Positions 1-9,516 of a DNA stretch of 64,000 bases are shown one piece after another. Each line of letters opens with the position of its first letter. Positions within the stretch are counted from its first letter, which is position 1. This stretch comes from Magnolia sinica (taxonomy: Eukaryota; Streptophyta; Magnoliopsida; Magnoliales; Magnoliaceae). The position numbers were made by a program, and so were the translations under genes. Location of the stretch: positions 25,650,501 through 25,714,500 of the forward strand of contig NC_080577.1 in assembly GCF_029962835.1 (NCBI RefSeq), written 5' to 3'. The notes under the pieces were generated by a model. That model was given only the letters and a program-made list of their open reading frames with translations, did no database searches and was not told the origin of the DNA.

Positions 1-102
1 GACTATCGGTGACCATTGAACAAACTTCTAATCATATCTGTCGATCGACGCATCCCAATGGTGGGCCGATCTATACATACGTAGATCATCGTTAGGGCTA
101 AC
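1..102 (+). repeat. 102-bp perfect direct repeat, copy 1
   Basis: Identical base for base to 505-606. Both copies are LTR sequence (equivalent to about 10331-10432), yet other LTR copies in the window differ from each other at many positions, so this duplication is much younger than the LTR insertions. Confidence 0.9.
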
Positions 103-376
103 CTGAACCGGAACCGAACCGTTAAAACCGGTTCGGTTCCGGATCGGTTCCACGGTTCTTGGCTTTTTATAATCTAGCCCAATTGTAAGCCCATGTCCAT
201 CCATGTTGTGGTCCATTTGATGAATGGTTTAGATGTTGTATAAGGTGTTCAAAAATACATTTATGAAAATAATTATTCTAGAGAAAATAATTATAAGGTA
301 TGTAAAAATATATCGGTTCGGTTCAAGGTTCGGTTCTACGGATTGGATCCACAGTTTGGTTCTACGGATTGTTTTA
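103..376 (-). mobile_element. Internal fragment of a hAT-type MITE, no termini
   Basis: Rich in 'accggttcggttcc' motifs. It matches the hAT MITE at 59697-60293 read on the opposite strand, including the core around 'atggacatgggctt' and the AT-rich 'aaaataattat' stretch. The characteristic end TAGGGGTGCACA is missing on both sides, so this is a truncated internal piece and not a clean insertion. Confidence 0.7.
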
Positions 377-504
377 ACTTAAGTGAATTAGGTCATCCAC
401 TCTTATGCAAAGTTGAGGATTTCAGATTGTCAATTTACGATTGAACTTTACCCGTAGAATAAGGATATTTTCATGCTCATATCTGTATAGCCGCAGCCTT
501 GATC

Positions 505-606
505 GACTATCGGTGACCATTGAACAAACTTCTAATCATATCTGTCGATCGACGCATCCCAATGGTGGGCCGATCTATACATACGTAGATCATCGTTAGG
601 GCTAAC
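505..606 (+). repeat. 102-bp perfect direct repeat, copy 2
   Basis: Second copy of the segment at 1-102, here in its expected LTR context: preceded by the collinear LTR sequence 377-504 and followed by 607-634. Confidence 0.9.
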
Positions 607-629
607 TATCTTATGTTGTATATCAATAT

Positions 630-634
630 GTACA
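630..634. repeat. Target-site duplication, left (GTACA)
   Basis: Five bases directly before the inserted minus-strand LTR. The partner after the LTR (3801-3805) reads GTATA, one transition different. The uninterrupted homologue at 10450-10454 has the same GTACA, which confirms the insertion point. Confidence 0.8.
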
Positions 635-3600
635 TGTAATGCCTTGAAAATTAGGGGTCGTGCATAGGCCCGAATCCCGAGTTCCAGGACATCACTTATA
701 TCCGATTTTTATTAGTTTGTGTTTAATTGGGTTTAATTGCGTTGCCTGGAATTTCCTGAAACATGAAGCACAACCACATAAGTCTACTATAATGAAAGAG
801 ATCTAGTATATATACAGGTCCAAAAATATAAATGGGTCACACAAGGCGTTGCCCAACAAAAATCACAAAAAAATGATATGTCCAAAAAGAATATCCATGT
901 AACCTCATCAGCGCAACTCCAGGTCTACATACACCCATTAGAGAGTTGCATATAGGAGAACTCCTCCTCGTCATCACAAAAGTCAGGCTCCTTATACTCT
1001 GCATCACCTACATCTACGAATGAGTCTGGTTGGTGTTTTAAAACACCGTCCTAGAGTGGGAGTGAGTGATCAACTCAGTGGGTATTATTAATCTTAAGTT
1101 GTATCGGGCATCAATTATATTATGAACTTAATGAAAAGCAGTCATTCATAAATACCTAACTAATCTTGTTAATGCATATGCATGATAGATGATATGATGC
1201 ATGCCCTCGCCACAACACTCCCTCGAGCGACTCCATCTAACGATCACGTATGACCAACACTCCCTCAGAGCGACCTCGACTGCTGAGTCACCAACCTAAC
1301 TAGTGCAATGCGATAGTAATGTTAGCCAAGTTCTTGGTTAATTTCATTCATCCAGTAGGTTTGGAAAACCGATACACCCCACGTATCAATGCCCTCAACT
1401 AGTTGTGATGCCAAGGTCCCTCAATGTCCGAGGCCAGGGCACCACAATCTTTGATCCCGTCGAGTTCCTCATCCCCGACTTCAAGCACATGAGGAGTGCT
1501 GAGAACTGGGATCGCTCGCGGTCACTACGGAGAGATTCGTCACCCCGGCGTAGGCCGACAGCTTGAACATAGTGTCCCATTCCACCATGCCCGGCTCACG
1601 AGTCAGTGGATCGGATTTAATTTGGTTATCGATGGACTACAACGGTTGTAGGGTGTTCCAGGTTCCATACATAAGTGAGCAAACAGGGTTAACAAACAAG
1701 GTTGGTCAGTAAATACGCTAGACCACACGAGTTCAAGCAAGTACGTTTCAGACGACATTGGGTACGAGCGACTCATGTAGTCTAACTACTATCGCCCACA
1801 CGCTCCAGCCCAAATTCATAGGTTTAGCCTCAGGATAGCCCTACCAACAGGACCACCTTCACTCTCCTCATTTTCCTGACCAACCCAAGGGTTGAGGGTA
1901 ATTTCATAACATGCCACATTCAGGGTTATCGTCGAATACAAGTAGAAGCATACATTCATATCTTCCAACATGGAATCTTAAATTTCTCTACCAAGCAAAG
2001 CTAATCATGATGTGAACTAAGGGTGTAAGTGTGTTGTGTGGGTTAGTGAGGAAGCTAAGCACTTCCTACACTTCATAGAACCAATAGCACAAGAATTAAG
2101 GAACTATACATGTTATAAAGCAATACCTTATGAGAAAATCATATAAGACATGAACATATAATCAACCATTGTAGCAAATCATGTGAGATGTAAGAGCAAC
2201 ATCATGTGAGAACTAAACAAAACATATCATTCCGTGCAATTCCAAACAAAATATACAATTCCTAGGTTTTCTCTTAGAATTTCCAAATACATCTTTCAAG
2301 TAATCAAAATCATTAGGCTCATAATATAGTTGGTGCTAGGCCACCTAAGGATAATAGTCTACACCTTAAGAGGAGATTTCCATTCTTTGAGATCTTAAGG
2401 TTTGGGGATTTGGGTAAAACCGTCAATTCCTAAACCAAATCAAGAAAGACAACATTCATGCCTAAAAATCTACACTAGGTTACTCTATTGAAGGAAAAAT
2501 ATAACATTCTTACCTCCGCTTCTTGGCATGGGTGGATTTGGTAGAGGTTTTTTAGTAGCCACCGGTTTGGTTGAGAAAATACCAACCTCACAAGAATCAA
2601 GATTTTCCTCACCCACACAAACACTCTCTCCCTTCTTCACTCTCCCTTCCTCTCTTCTTCCTTTCTTCTTTCTCCCTTTTCTCTCTTCTCTCTTCCTTTC
2701 TTTCTTTTCTCTAGGGTAAAATCATATGGGGAGAGGGGTTGCCTAAATGAGGCCCTTATATAATGTCAGATTTGGTGTAAATGGCCCTAAGGGCTAGGTT
2801 TTTACTATATTAGACCTATGAGAGGTTCTTTTTAAGCTCTAGAGCCCACTATGGGGCGTAGGAGTCGACACCCACCATTGGATAGTTGGCCCTAATGATG
2901 ATCTACGTATGTATATGATCAACCCGCCATTTGGATGCCCCGATCGACAGATATGATTAGAAGTCTGTTCAACGGTCACCGATAGTCGATCGGGGTTGCG
3001 ACTATACAGATATGAGGAGAAAAATATCCCTACTCCACGAGTAAAGTTTGGTCGTAAACCGATGGTCCGAAATCTTCAACTTTGCATCAGAGTGGACGAC
3101 CCAATTCACTTAAGTTTCAGTTCATTCTTTTAGGGTATTTGCATTTCTCATGCACTCATCCTTTAGCTCAAGTTGAGCGATTCTGGACCGTACCTAGGTC
3201 CGACTCTCACGATGGACGTCAAGCCCAGCAAGACGGATATTACTCTATAGTTTTGGAACTAGTGGCCCACTAACGAGCGGTCTAGAGCTTGTTCGAGAAA
3301 TCGGGGCATTTCTGGAATAAATTAGGTATTAAGATTTCTCGTGGGCAATGATCAGGGTTTGGTTAACTATGTTCATAGTGTGGCCTATTTATAACTAGTG
3401 AAAGTGGAGATTTGGTGATGAATATTCTAAACTGTCGGTTTTAGGATAAAAGAGTAACGGGGTTAATTTGGTCTATTATTCAAGATTTGGGCCTTATCTG
3501 ACTCGGCCCCAGTTAGATCTTTAATTTAATCATGATTGTCTTGATTAGTTAGTGATGGGTCGGTTAGATTTGCGTTCTTTGTGAGTAAATCATGGGGCTA

Positions 3601-3800
3601 CACCTAATGTTCAAGTAATCGAGTGGATTCGTTGGCTTCCTACGGTTGATTAATCAACTGGTGCGGTTCTTTACTAGTACCACCCTTGTATAAACTAACA
3701 TTGAGTGCTAATAGTCATTAAGTGATATTATAAGTTAATTATAAAAAAAAATTTTAAGAATTTTTGAAAATCCAAAATAGTGAAAATTCGGGATGTTACA
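635..3800 (-). mobile_element. Solo LTR, minus strand, inserted in a + strand LTR of the same family
   Basis: On the minus strand the LTR begins TGTAACATCCCGAA at 3800 and ends with GGCATTACA at 635, the TG..CA form of this family. It is a full-length LTR (3166 bp against 3218 bp at 9517-12734), reverse-oriented and collinear with it along its length, including the CT-rich tract at 2620-2715. Both sides are LTR sequence of the host element with a 5-bp duplication, and no internal domain is attached, so it is best read as a solo LTR left by recombination. Small open frames in it (e.g. 1395-1580) are shared with other LTR copies but look non-coding. Confidence 0.85.
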
Positions 3801-3805
3801 GTATA
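3801..3805. repeat. Target-site duplication, right (GTATA)
   Basis: Pairs with GTACA at 630-634, one C/T difference. Confidence 0.75.
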
Positions 3806-6080
3806 CCCTATAGTGGGCCCTAGAGCTTAGAAAGACCCTCCCATAGGTCTAGTATAGTAAAAACCTAGCCCTTGGGGCCATTTACATAAAATCTGGCATT
3901 ATAAAAGGGCCTCATTTGGGCACCCCCTCTCCCCATATGATTTTACCTTAGAGAAAGAAAGAGAGAAAGAGGAAGAGAGAGAGGAAGAGAAGAAGAGAGA
4001 GTAGGGTGGGGGAAGCTTTACTGCTCCCCTTCATCGATCTCCTCCAATCAAGCCCTACTGTCGATCATTTTCCTCCGTCGAATCCGCCTCATTTGCGTTT
4101 GGAAGGTAAGAAACAAAACCCACTCCCCAACCAAGATTTTTCTAAAATAAATTGCATGAATCTTACCTAATTGCTTCTAAATTGATATAGGAATCATTTT
4201 CCCCAATTTTCTAACACAAGGAGTGCCATGAGTTAGGCGAAACGTCACAAGGTGCGGACTATTAATCTTAGGTGGCCTATCACCAATTTTAGTATGAGTT
4301 TAATGATTTTGATTGCTTGGATAATGTATTTGGAGTATCTAGAGAGAACCTAAGATAGACCTTACCTTGATCCTTTCAATCAACATGGAATAGTTATGAA
4401 ATGTTTATTATTGCTCATATGATTGGGTATAAATTGTTGATTACATGTTCATGTCTTGTTTGATTCGTGTATCCTCTCAATCAACATAGAATAGTTATAG
4501 AATGTTGGTTGTCTCTCACATGATTGGGTATAAATTTGATGTTTGCATGTACATGTCTTGTTGATTCGTGTATGATGTTACCTTATAGCATGTATAATTC
4601 ATTAACCCTTATACATTTTGTTCCTATGACATATATGATATGCTTAGCTTCCTCACTAACCCACACAATACACATGCACCTTTATTTCACAACATTGTTA
4701 GCTTTACTTGGTAGGAAAATTTGAGTTTTATGTTGAGAAGTATGAATGCATGATATTGCTTGCGCTAGTTGATGATCCTGATTGCTGGCATGTTATGGAT
4801 TACCCTCAAATCCCTAGGATGGTCAGAAAACTGAGGAGAGAAAAGGTGGCCCATTGGTAGGATTGCCTTAAGGCTAGGCTGGCGGATATTGACGAGTATG
4901 GATGGGTGATAGTAGTTGAACTACATGGGTCATATGTACCCGATGTCGTCCGTCTTGTACACGCCTGGACTTGCAAGGTCTAGTTCATGTACTGATCATT
5001 CATGTTTGTTAACCATGTTTGCCCACACCTGTATAGAACCTGGAACACCTTTCAACTGTTGTAGCCCATCGATAACCAAATTGAAACCGATCCACCACCT
5101 CGTGAGCCGGGCATGATGGAATGGGATACTGTATCCGAGCTGTCGGCCTACGCTCGGGTGACGAGTCTTCTCATAGTGATCACGAGCAATCCCATTTCTC
5201 AGCACTCCTCATGTGCTTGAAGTCGGGGATGGGGAACCGGACGGGATTAAGGATCGCGTGGTCTTGGCCTCACACGTTTGGGGGCCTTGGCCTCGCAACC
5301 AGTTCAGGGCATTGATACATGGGGTGTATTAGTTTCTCCAACCTTCTGGACGAATGGAATTAACTGAGAACTCAGCTAACATTATTATCGCATCGTACTA
5401 GCTAGGTTGGCGACTCGGCAGTCGAGGTTGCAATGAGAGAGTATTGTTCATACGCGATCGTTAGACGGAGTCGCTTGAGGGAGTGTTGTGGCGAAGGCAT
5501 ACATCATATCATTTATCGTGCAAGTGCATTAATAAGATTATTCAGGTGTTTATGAATGATTGCCTTTCATTAAGTTCATAATATAATTGATGCTTGTTAC
5601 AACTTAAGACTAATAGCACCCACTAAGTTGATCATTCACTCCCACTCTGGGACGGTGTTTTAAAACACCAACCAGACTCTCCCGTAGTTGTAGGTGACCA
5701 GAATACGAGGAACCTGGCGGTGTGAGTCTTGATGAGGAGGATAAGCTATCTTACTTCCAGCTGATGGGTGGTTCTCCATTGGCCTAGTAGACAGAGCTTG
5801 GATCGTTGGGTGTTGGACCCAGCTCACCATTCTTTTGGACATATTTTGTGATTTTGTTGGGCAACGCATTGTGCGACCCATAGTTATAATTTTTGGACTT
5901 GTAAACATTTAGCCTCTTTCATTTTAGTAAACTAGTTGTGGTTGTACTTCATGTTTCCAGTAATTCCATACTGTGCATTTAAACTTGATTAAACGCAAAT
6001 TAATAAAAATTGGTTATAAGTGATACCCGGGAACTTAGGAGTCAAGTGTACGCACGACCCCCAATTTTTAGGACATTACA
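3806..6080 (+). mobile_element. Downstream part of the split 5' LTR
   Basis: Collinear with 10455-12734: the boundary phrase 'ccctatagtgggccctagagc', the GA-rich tract at 3952-4010, the MITE-free middle and the 3' end CCAATTTTTAGGACATTACA. It ends in CA at 6080, where a decayed primer-binding site begins three bases further on. Together with 1-634 it forms the 5' LTR of a non-autonomous element whose 3' LTR is 9517-12734. No gene is supported inside. Confidence 0.85.
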
Positions 6081-6083
6081 AGA

Positions 6084-6095
6084 TAGTATTAAAGC
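6084..6095 (+). other. Decayed primer-binding site (iMet tRNA type)
   Basis: TAGTATTAAAGC lies three bases inside the 5' LTR end. It differs from the usual plant retrotransposon iMet site TGGTATCAGAGC at three positions, all transitions of the kind left by cytosine methylation decay. Confidence 0.6.
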
Positions 6096-6889
6096 AATTC
6101 TTTGGAATCAATTGGGCCATGGGTCATGAAGTCACTAACGCATCCACTGACCTGAGAGGAAATGCGACAGACACTTCGAATGCTAGGAACCATCACAGAC
6201 CCTGAACCGACGATGGTAGGACTTCCAAGGTGTTAGGGTTGGGTAGCGAGAGGAGTAGCGACGCTAGAAAATATGTCCAAGGGACTTATAGTACCTTAGC
6301 CCGACGATAGGAACGAATTGGAACCAAATGATTTGGACGATCAAAGCCATCGTCCAAGTCTAAACGAGCTGATATCGGGCCAAATTTAATGGCTTCGACC
6401 CATTTGGGGGTAAATATTTAGGGGTGAATGAAAATTTATCAAAAATAGTGAAACTAAAGAAAAATTAGATTTTAGCCCCTAACCAGGAGGAATCTCGCGA
6501 AACAGATAAGATCATTGCGTAGATCAGTTTCTTCTACCCCAAATTCATATATGGTACTTCCATGGGGGCCGTACCGATGCCCAAGAAATCGCAAAATAAA
6601 GGGGACCCTCCTTGGAAAAATAGTAGGCAGGCGTGTCCACGCCCCGACTGGCGCAGCCCACGCCCAACCCTCTAGCGAGTTGGCGTGACCACGCCCAGCG
6701 GGCGTTGACCCCGCTGAAAATTTCTACAAATCTGGGTTGACTTTAAAAATTCATATCTCCTTCGTTACAACTCTAATTTAGGTGATTCAAAAGCCAGATT
6801 GAAGATTGATGAGTCTAGTTTTATATAAAAATAAGAAAAAAATAAAATAAAAATTATACTATAGTTAAACTTAGGATGATTTACCAACT

Positions 6890-7440
6890 ATCCAAAAAAT
6901 TATTAATTTCAGATAGCTCTTGCTCCTAGAATTTTAGTAATTTCTTTACACTCTAAATGATATGAAATTTTGTAGGATGACTTTAAACTTAGTGATGAAA
7001 TATTATAAAAAAATTTAAAATAATTTAGTTACCAAAAGTACAAGAAATAGAGACATTTTGCAATCATACAAAAAAATCGTTAGTTTCAGACAAATGTCAC
7101 TTCTAGAGTTTTAATAATTTTTCTATAACTTAAAATGAGATGAAATTTTATAATATGCTAGTAAACTTACTAATAACTTACTATAAAAATTTAGAAACTA
7201 ATTTAGTTACTGTAAGTATGAAAGACATTACAAGAAATAGAGGTGTTTTAGAAATGAATAGAAAATCATTGGTATTGGATGGCTAGTACTTCTGGAATTT
7301 TTATAATTTTTATGAAGCTTGAAATAAAAATAAAATTTTGTAAAATTAAATTTAAATTAGTAATGAATCACTATAAAAATTATATATATATATATAAAAT
7401 TAGTAGCTAAAAGTGGCAACGATTTACTTTCAAATAGCAC
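6890..7440. repeat. Three AT-rich degenerate tandem units of about 170-190 bp
   Basis: The word series 'ttagtttcaga', 'cttctagagtttta', 'gatgaaattttgta', 'tagttac' and 'aagaaatagag' recurs in the same order near 6900, 7080 and 7260. The third unit is the most diverged and ends in a short (TA)n run near 7381. No coding capacity. Confidence 0.65.
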
Positions 7441-7469
7441 TTGAATTGATCTAGATGAAGCAAAAATCC

Positions 7470-8190
7470 ATCATCCATGGGATTGGTAATCCCATCTCAC
7501 ACTTTCCAACATAAGGCTCATTTTTCAAAGCCTAGAAAGTTAATTTTAATCCCATCTCAAACTCCTTCCAAACATTTCATTTCCAATTTCAAAGTGGGAT
7601 TAGTAATGCAATCCCATTTGATACCACTTCATACCACTGTCCAAACACATTGGGAGAATCCTGGGGGTTCTGAATCTAGGAGGTATTTAACACATGGTAT
7701 TTGATAGGATTAGGTGGGATGAAATTACATTTGGTCTGTGTAATTATATCCAACATTTGAAGAGGATGGAAAGGGTGAGATTAGGTGGGATGAAATTGCA
7801 ATTAGTTCCATGAAATTGCATTTGAATCCATGCGTGAATTCCATGAATTTTGAAATCTATTACACATGTAGGCCCCCACATTGAGGCATGCGTTAAACCA
7901 TGCCATCCGTTCATATGCACCATTTACATGTGACATTTTGATTATATACGTGTGCAAATGAACGACATCCGTTGCGAATTTGGTTTGTTAATTACAAATC
8001 TCATGGTCCCCCAAACATGATTTAGCTTAATCCGATGTTTTTCGTGGCAAATTTTTTTTTTTTAAATTCCAAACATAGGATTGAATGGTATTTCCAGACA
8101 TGCAATCATTGTGAAATAATGATGTTAATCCCATCTAATACAATTCAACACCATTCAATTCCACTATCCAAATAGGCCCTTAGGCTTCCA
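7470..8190. repeat. MITE-like unclassified repeat with 'aatcccat' words
   Basis: Many copies of 'aatcccat' and its complement 'atgggatt' spread over the block. The right side ends CCAAATAGGCCCTTA, a form typical of Tourist/PIF-like termini. I did not find a matching left terminus, so boundaries and class are uncertain. Confidence 0.35.
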
Positions 8191-8247
8191 AATGCCACCC
8201 CATTTCCTCCCTATTTCACTCACCTCTCTCAAATCTAAGGGCTCCGT

Positions 8248-8385
8248 GGGGCCAACGTCATGTATGGATTGTATCCATGCCATTCATTCATTTTTTTCGA
8301 ATTATTTTAGGGTATGAGCTAGACAAATAGATGGTTGAAGTGAACCACACCGTGAGGACTGAACACCCACCACTAAAAACATTTT
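8248..8385 (+). mobile_element. Fragment of the foldback MITE family (left part)
   Basis: Starts with 'gtggggccaacgtcatgtat' and continues through 'gaaccacaccgtgaggac' and 'ccaccactaaaaac', matching the left half of the family at 15245-15665 and 22980-23395. It stops where the PPR fragment starts. Confidence 0.6.
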
Positions 8386-8675
8386 GAGGTATATGTGGAA
8401 AATGGCATGTCGAAGAATGCACTCTACATGTTCCATAATATGAGGAGGTGTGGATGAGGCCTATTTTGAGATCTTGTAACAGTCTCTTCAATAATTTGGT
8501 TAGGAGTCGTGAAGATCATGTAGCGATTCATATGTATGATCAGATAATTCGAGTTGGGATCATGCCTGATCTTTTCACTTTTACAATGATGGTGAATGTT
8601 TACTTTAAGAATGGGATGATGCATAGGGCAGCTGAGTTTGTTACAGAGTTCTGCAACATATTTGAGATACAATAG
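8383..8675 (+). pseudogene. PPR (pentatricopeptide repeat) protein fragment, frameshifted
   Basis: Reading from 8383 gives residues resembling a PPR helix pair (VYVENGMSKNALYMF..M). After a frameshift near 8448 the next frame gives LRSCNSLFNNLVRS, then VAIHMYDQIIRVGIMPDLFT and MVNVYFKNGMMHRAAEF, a classic run of about two to three P-type PPR motifs with the 'G..PD..T' signature. PPR proteins bind organellar RNA and are usually hundreds of residues long; this piece covers under 100, has no start context and is out of frame internally. It lies within the interior of a non-autonomous LTR element, so it is read as a captured, dead gene fragment. I cannot say which PPR gene it came from. Confidence 0.75.
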
Positions 8676-9350
8676 GACCTCATTTACGAGATCAGTAAGC
8701 ATAATTCTGCTGCATTTTTCCCTTTTTTTGCAAGTCTCTTGTTTTCTGCCCTTCTCCACTTCAGTCCACTCGGTTAGTTAATTCTCAAACCCTACTCCTG
8801 ATAACCATAGGATCAAAATTGCAACATACAAATACAATCTTAGGCCATTGAAAACCTTTCTGGGATAATCGTTTGACCATAGGCATAGATAAAGATTTAT
8901 TAATAACTAATTTGGACATGAACTAAAACGAGAACTCCCTTTAACAAAGACCCAAATGACAACCTCAAAAATAGGAGATGTTAGCATTTCAATGATACGA
9001 GGTATTCCCTAAACATTTAGGTCGATCGGACTACGGAATTACGAGATCATACACTTGCGAAGCATTCGCGGCTTGACCCAATTCTCAATCCTGGATGACT
9101 ACCAAAGGACTCATTGCTTTGACCGAACAGAAGACCAGGATCCATCAAGATTAGGAAGGGATACAACGAGTTGTCTGCCCTGGTCAGGCGAACAATCGAC
9201 GTCTCAGATCAAAGCCTACCACAACTGTCTTTCCGTATTAGCCCAATCAGAAATACTAGAATATACCACTTTTAGGTAAACTTTATCAACAACCACTTAG
9301 TACGATAATAATGATTTTGATATTTGTTTTCAAACCTTAAAGGTGAAAAC

Positions 9351-9366
9351 TTTTAAGGGGGGTAGA
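9351..9366 (+). other. Second polypurine-tract-like motif
   Basis: TTTTAAGGGGGGTAGAAT repeats the purine tract that precedes the 3' LTR about 150 bp downstream. It may be a relic of an earlier 3' end or a duplicated tract. Confidence 0.5.
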
Positions 9367-9501
9367 ATATAATAAGCAAGGCTAGTATAGTTAGTATGCA
9401 CCCTACCACGCATATAAACCTGAAATCAATAAAACTTAGGAAAACAAAATGATAATATCTTTATTTATTACCCTTAGGCAATTTCGGGAACGAAATTATT
9501 T

Positions 9502-9516
9502 TTAAGGGGGGTAGAT
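9502..9516 (+). other. Polypurine tract of the non-autonomous element
   Basis: TTAAGGGGGGTAGAT directly abuts the TGTAACG start of the 3' LTR, the usual plus-strand priming tract of gypsy elements of the TGTAAC class. Confidence 0.8.

Larger units (their letters stand above)
1..634 (+). mobile_element. Upstream part of a split 5' LTR (gypsy-type, 3.2-kb LTR family)
   Basis: Positions 377-634 are collinear with 10203-10454 of the intact LTR at 9517-12734, including the stretch about the valley of Y-like phrases 'cttaagtgaattagg' and 'tatcaatatgtaca'. The LTR is interrupted after 634 by a minus-strand LTR and resumes at 3806. Its true start lies left of the window. The block is further disturbed by a hAT fragment at 103-376 and by a duplicated 102-bp segment. 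No gene is present. Assignment rests on direct comparison within the window. Confidence 0.8.
6081..9516 (+). mobile_element. Internal region of a non-autonomous LTR element (LARD-like), no gag-pol
   Basis: The 3.4-kb interior lies between a primer-binding-site-like sequence and a polypurine tract but shows no gag, protease, reverse transcriptase or integrase in any frame. In order it holds a GC-rich stretch with repeated 'gtccacgcc' words (6630-6720), three AT-rich tandem units (about 6890-7440), MITE-like DNA (about 7470-8190), a foldback-MITE fragment (8248-8385), a broken PPR fragment (8383-8675), and unassigned sequence 8680-9350 followed by two purine-tract motifs. Long LTRs flanking a coding-free interior fit the LARD concept; mobilisation by a related Tekay/Del-like gypsy element is inferred from the TGTAACG termini. 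Confidence 0.75.

Noticed and set aside
4524..5315. Open frames repeated in every copy of the 3.2-kb LTR (4524-4724, 5121-5315, 11180-11380, 11777-12007, 1395-1580 minus)
   Set aside because: They recur because the LTR recurs. They have no recognisable domain, and frames on the opposite strand are conserved to the same degree, so I do not call them genes.
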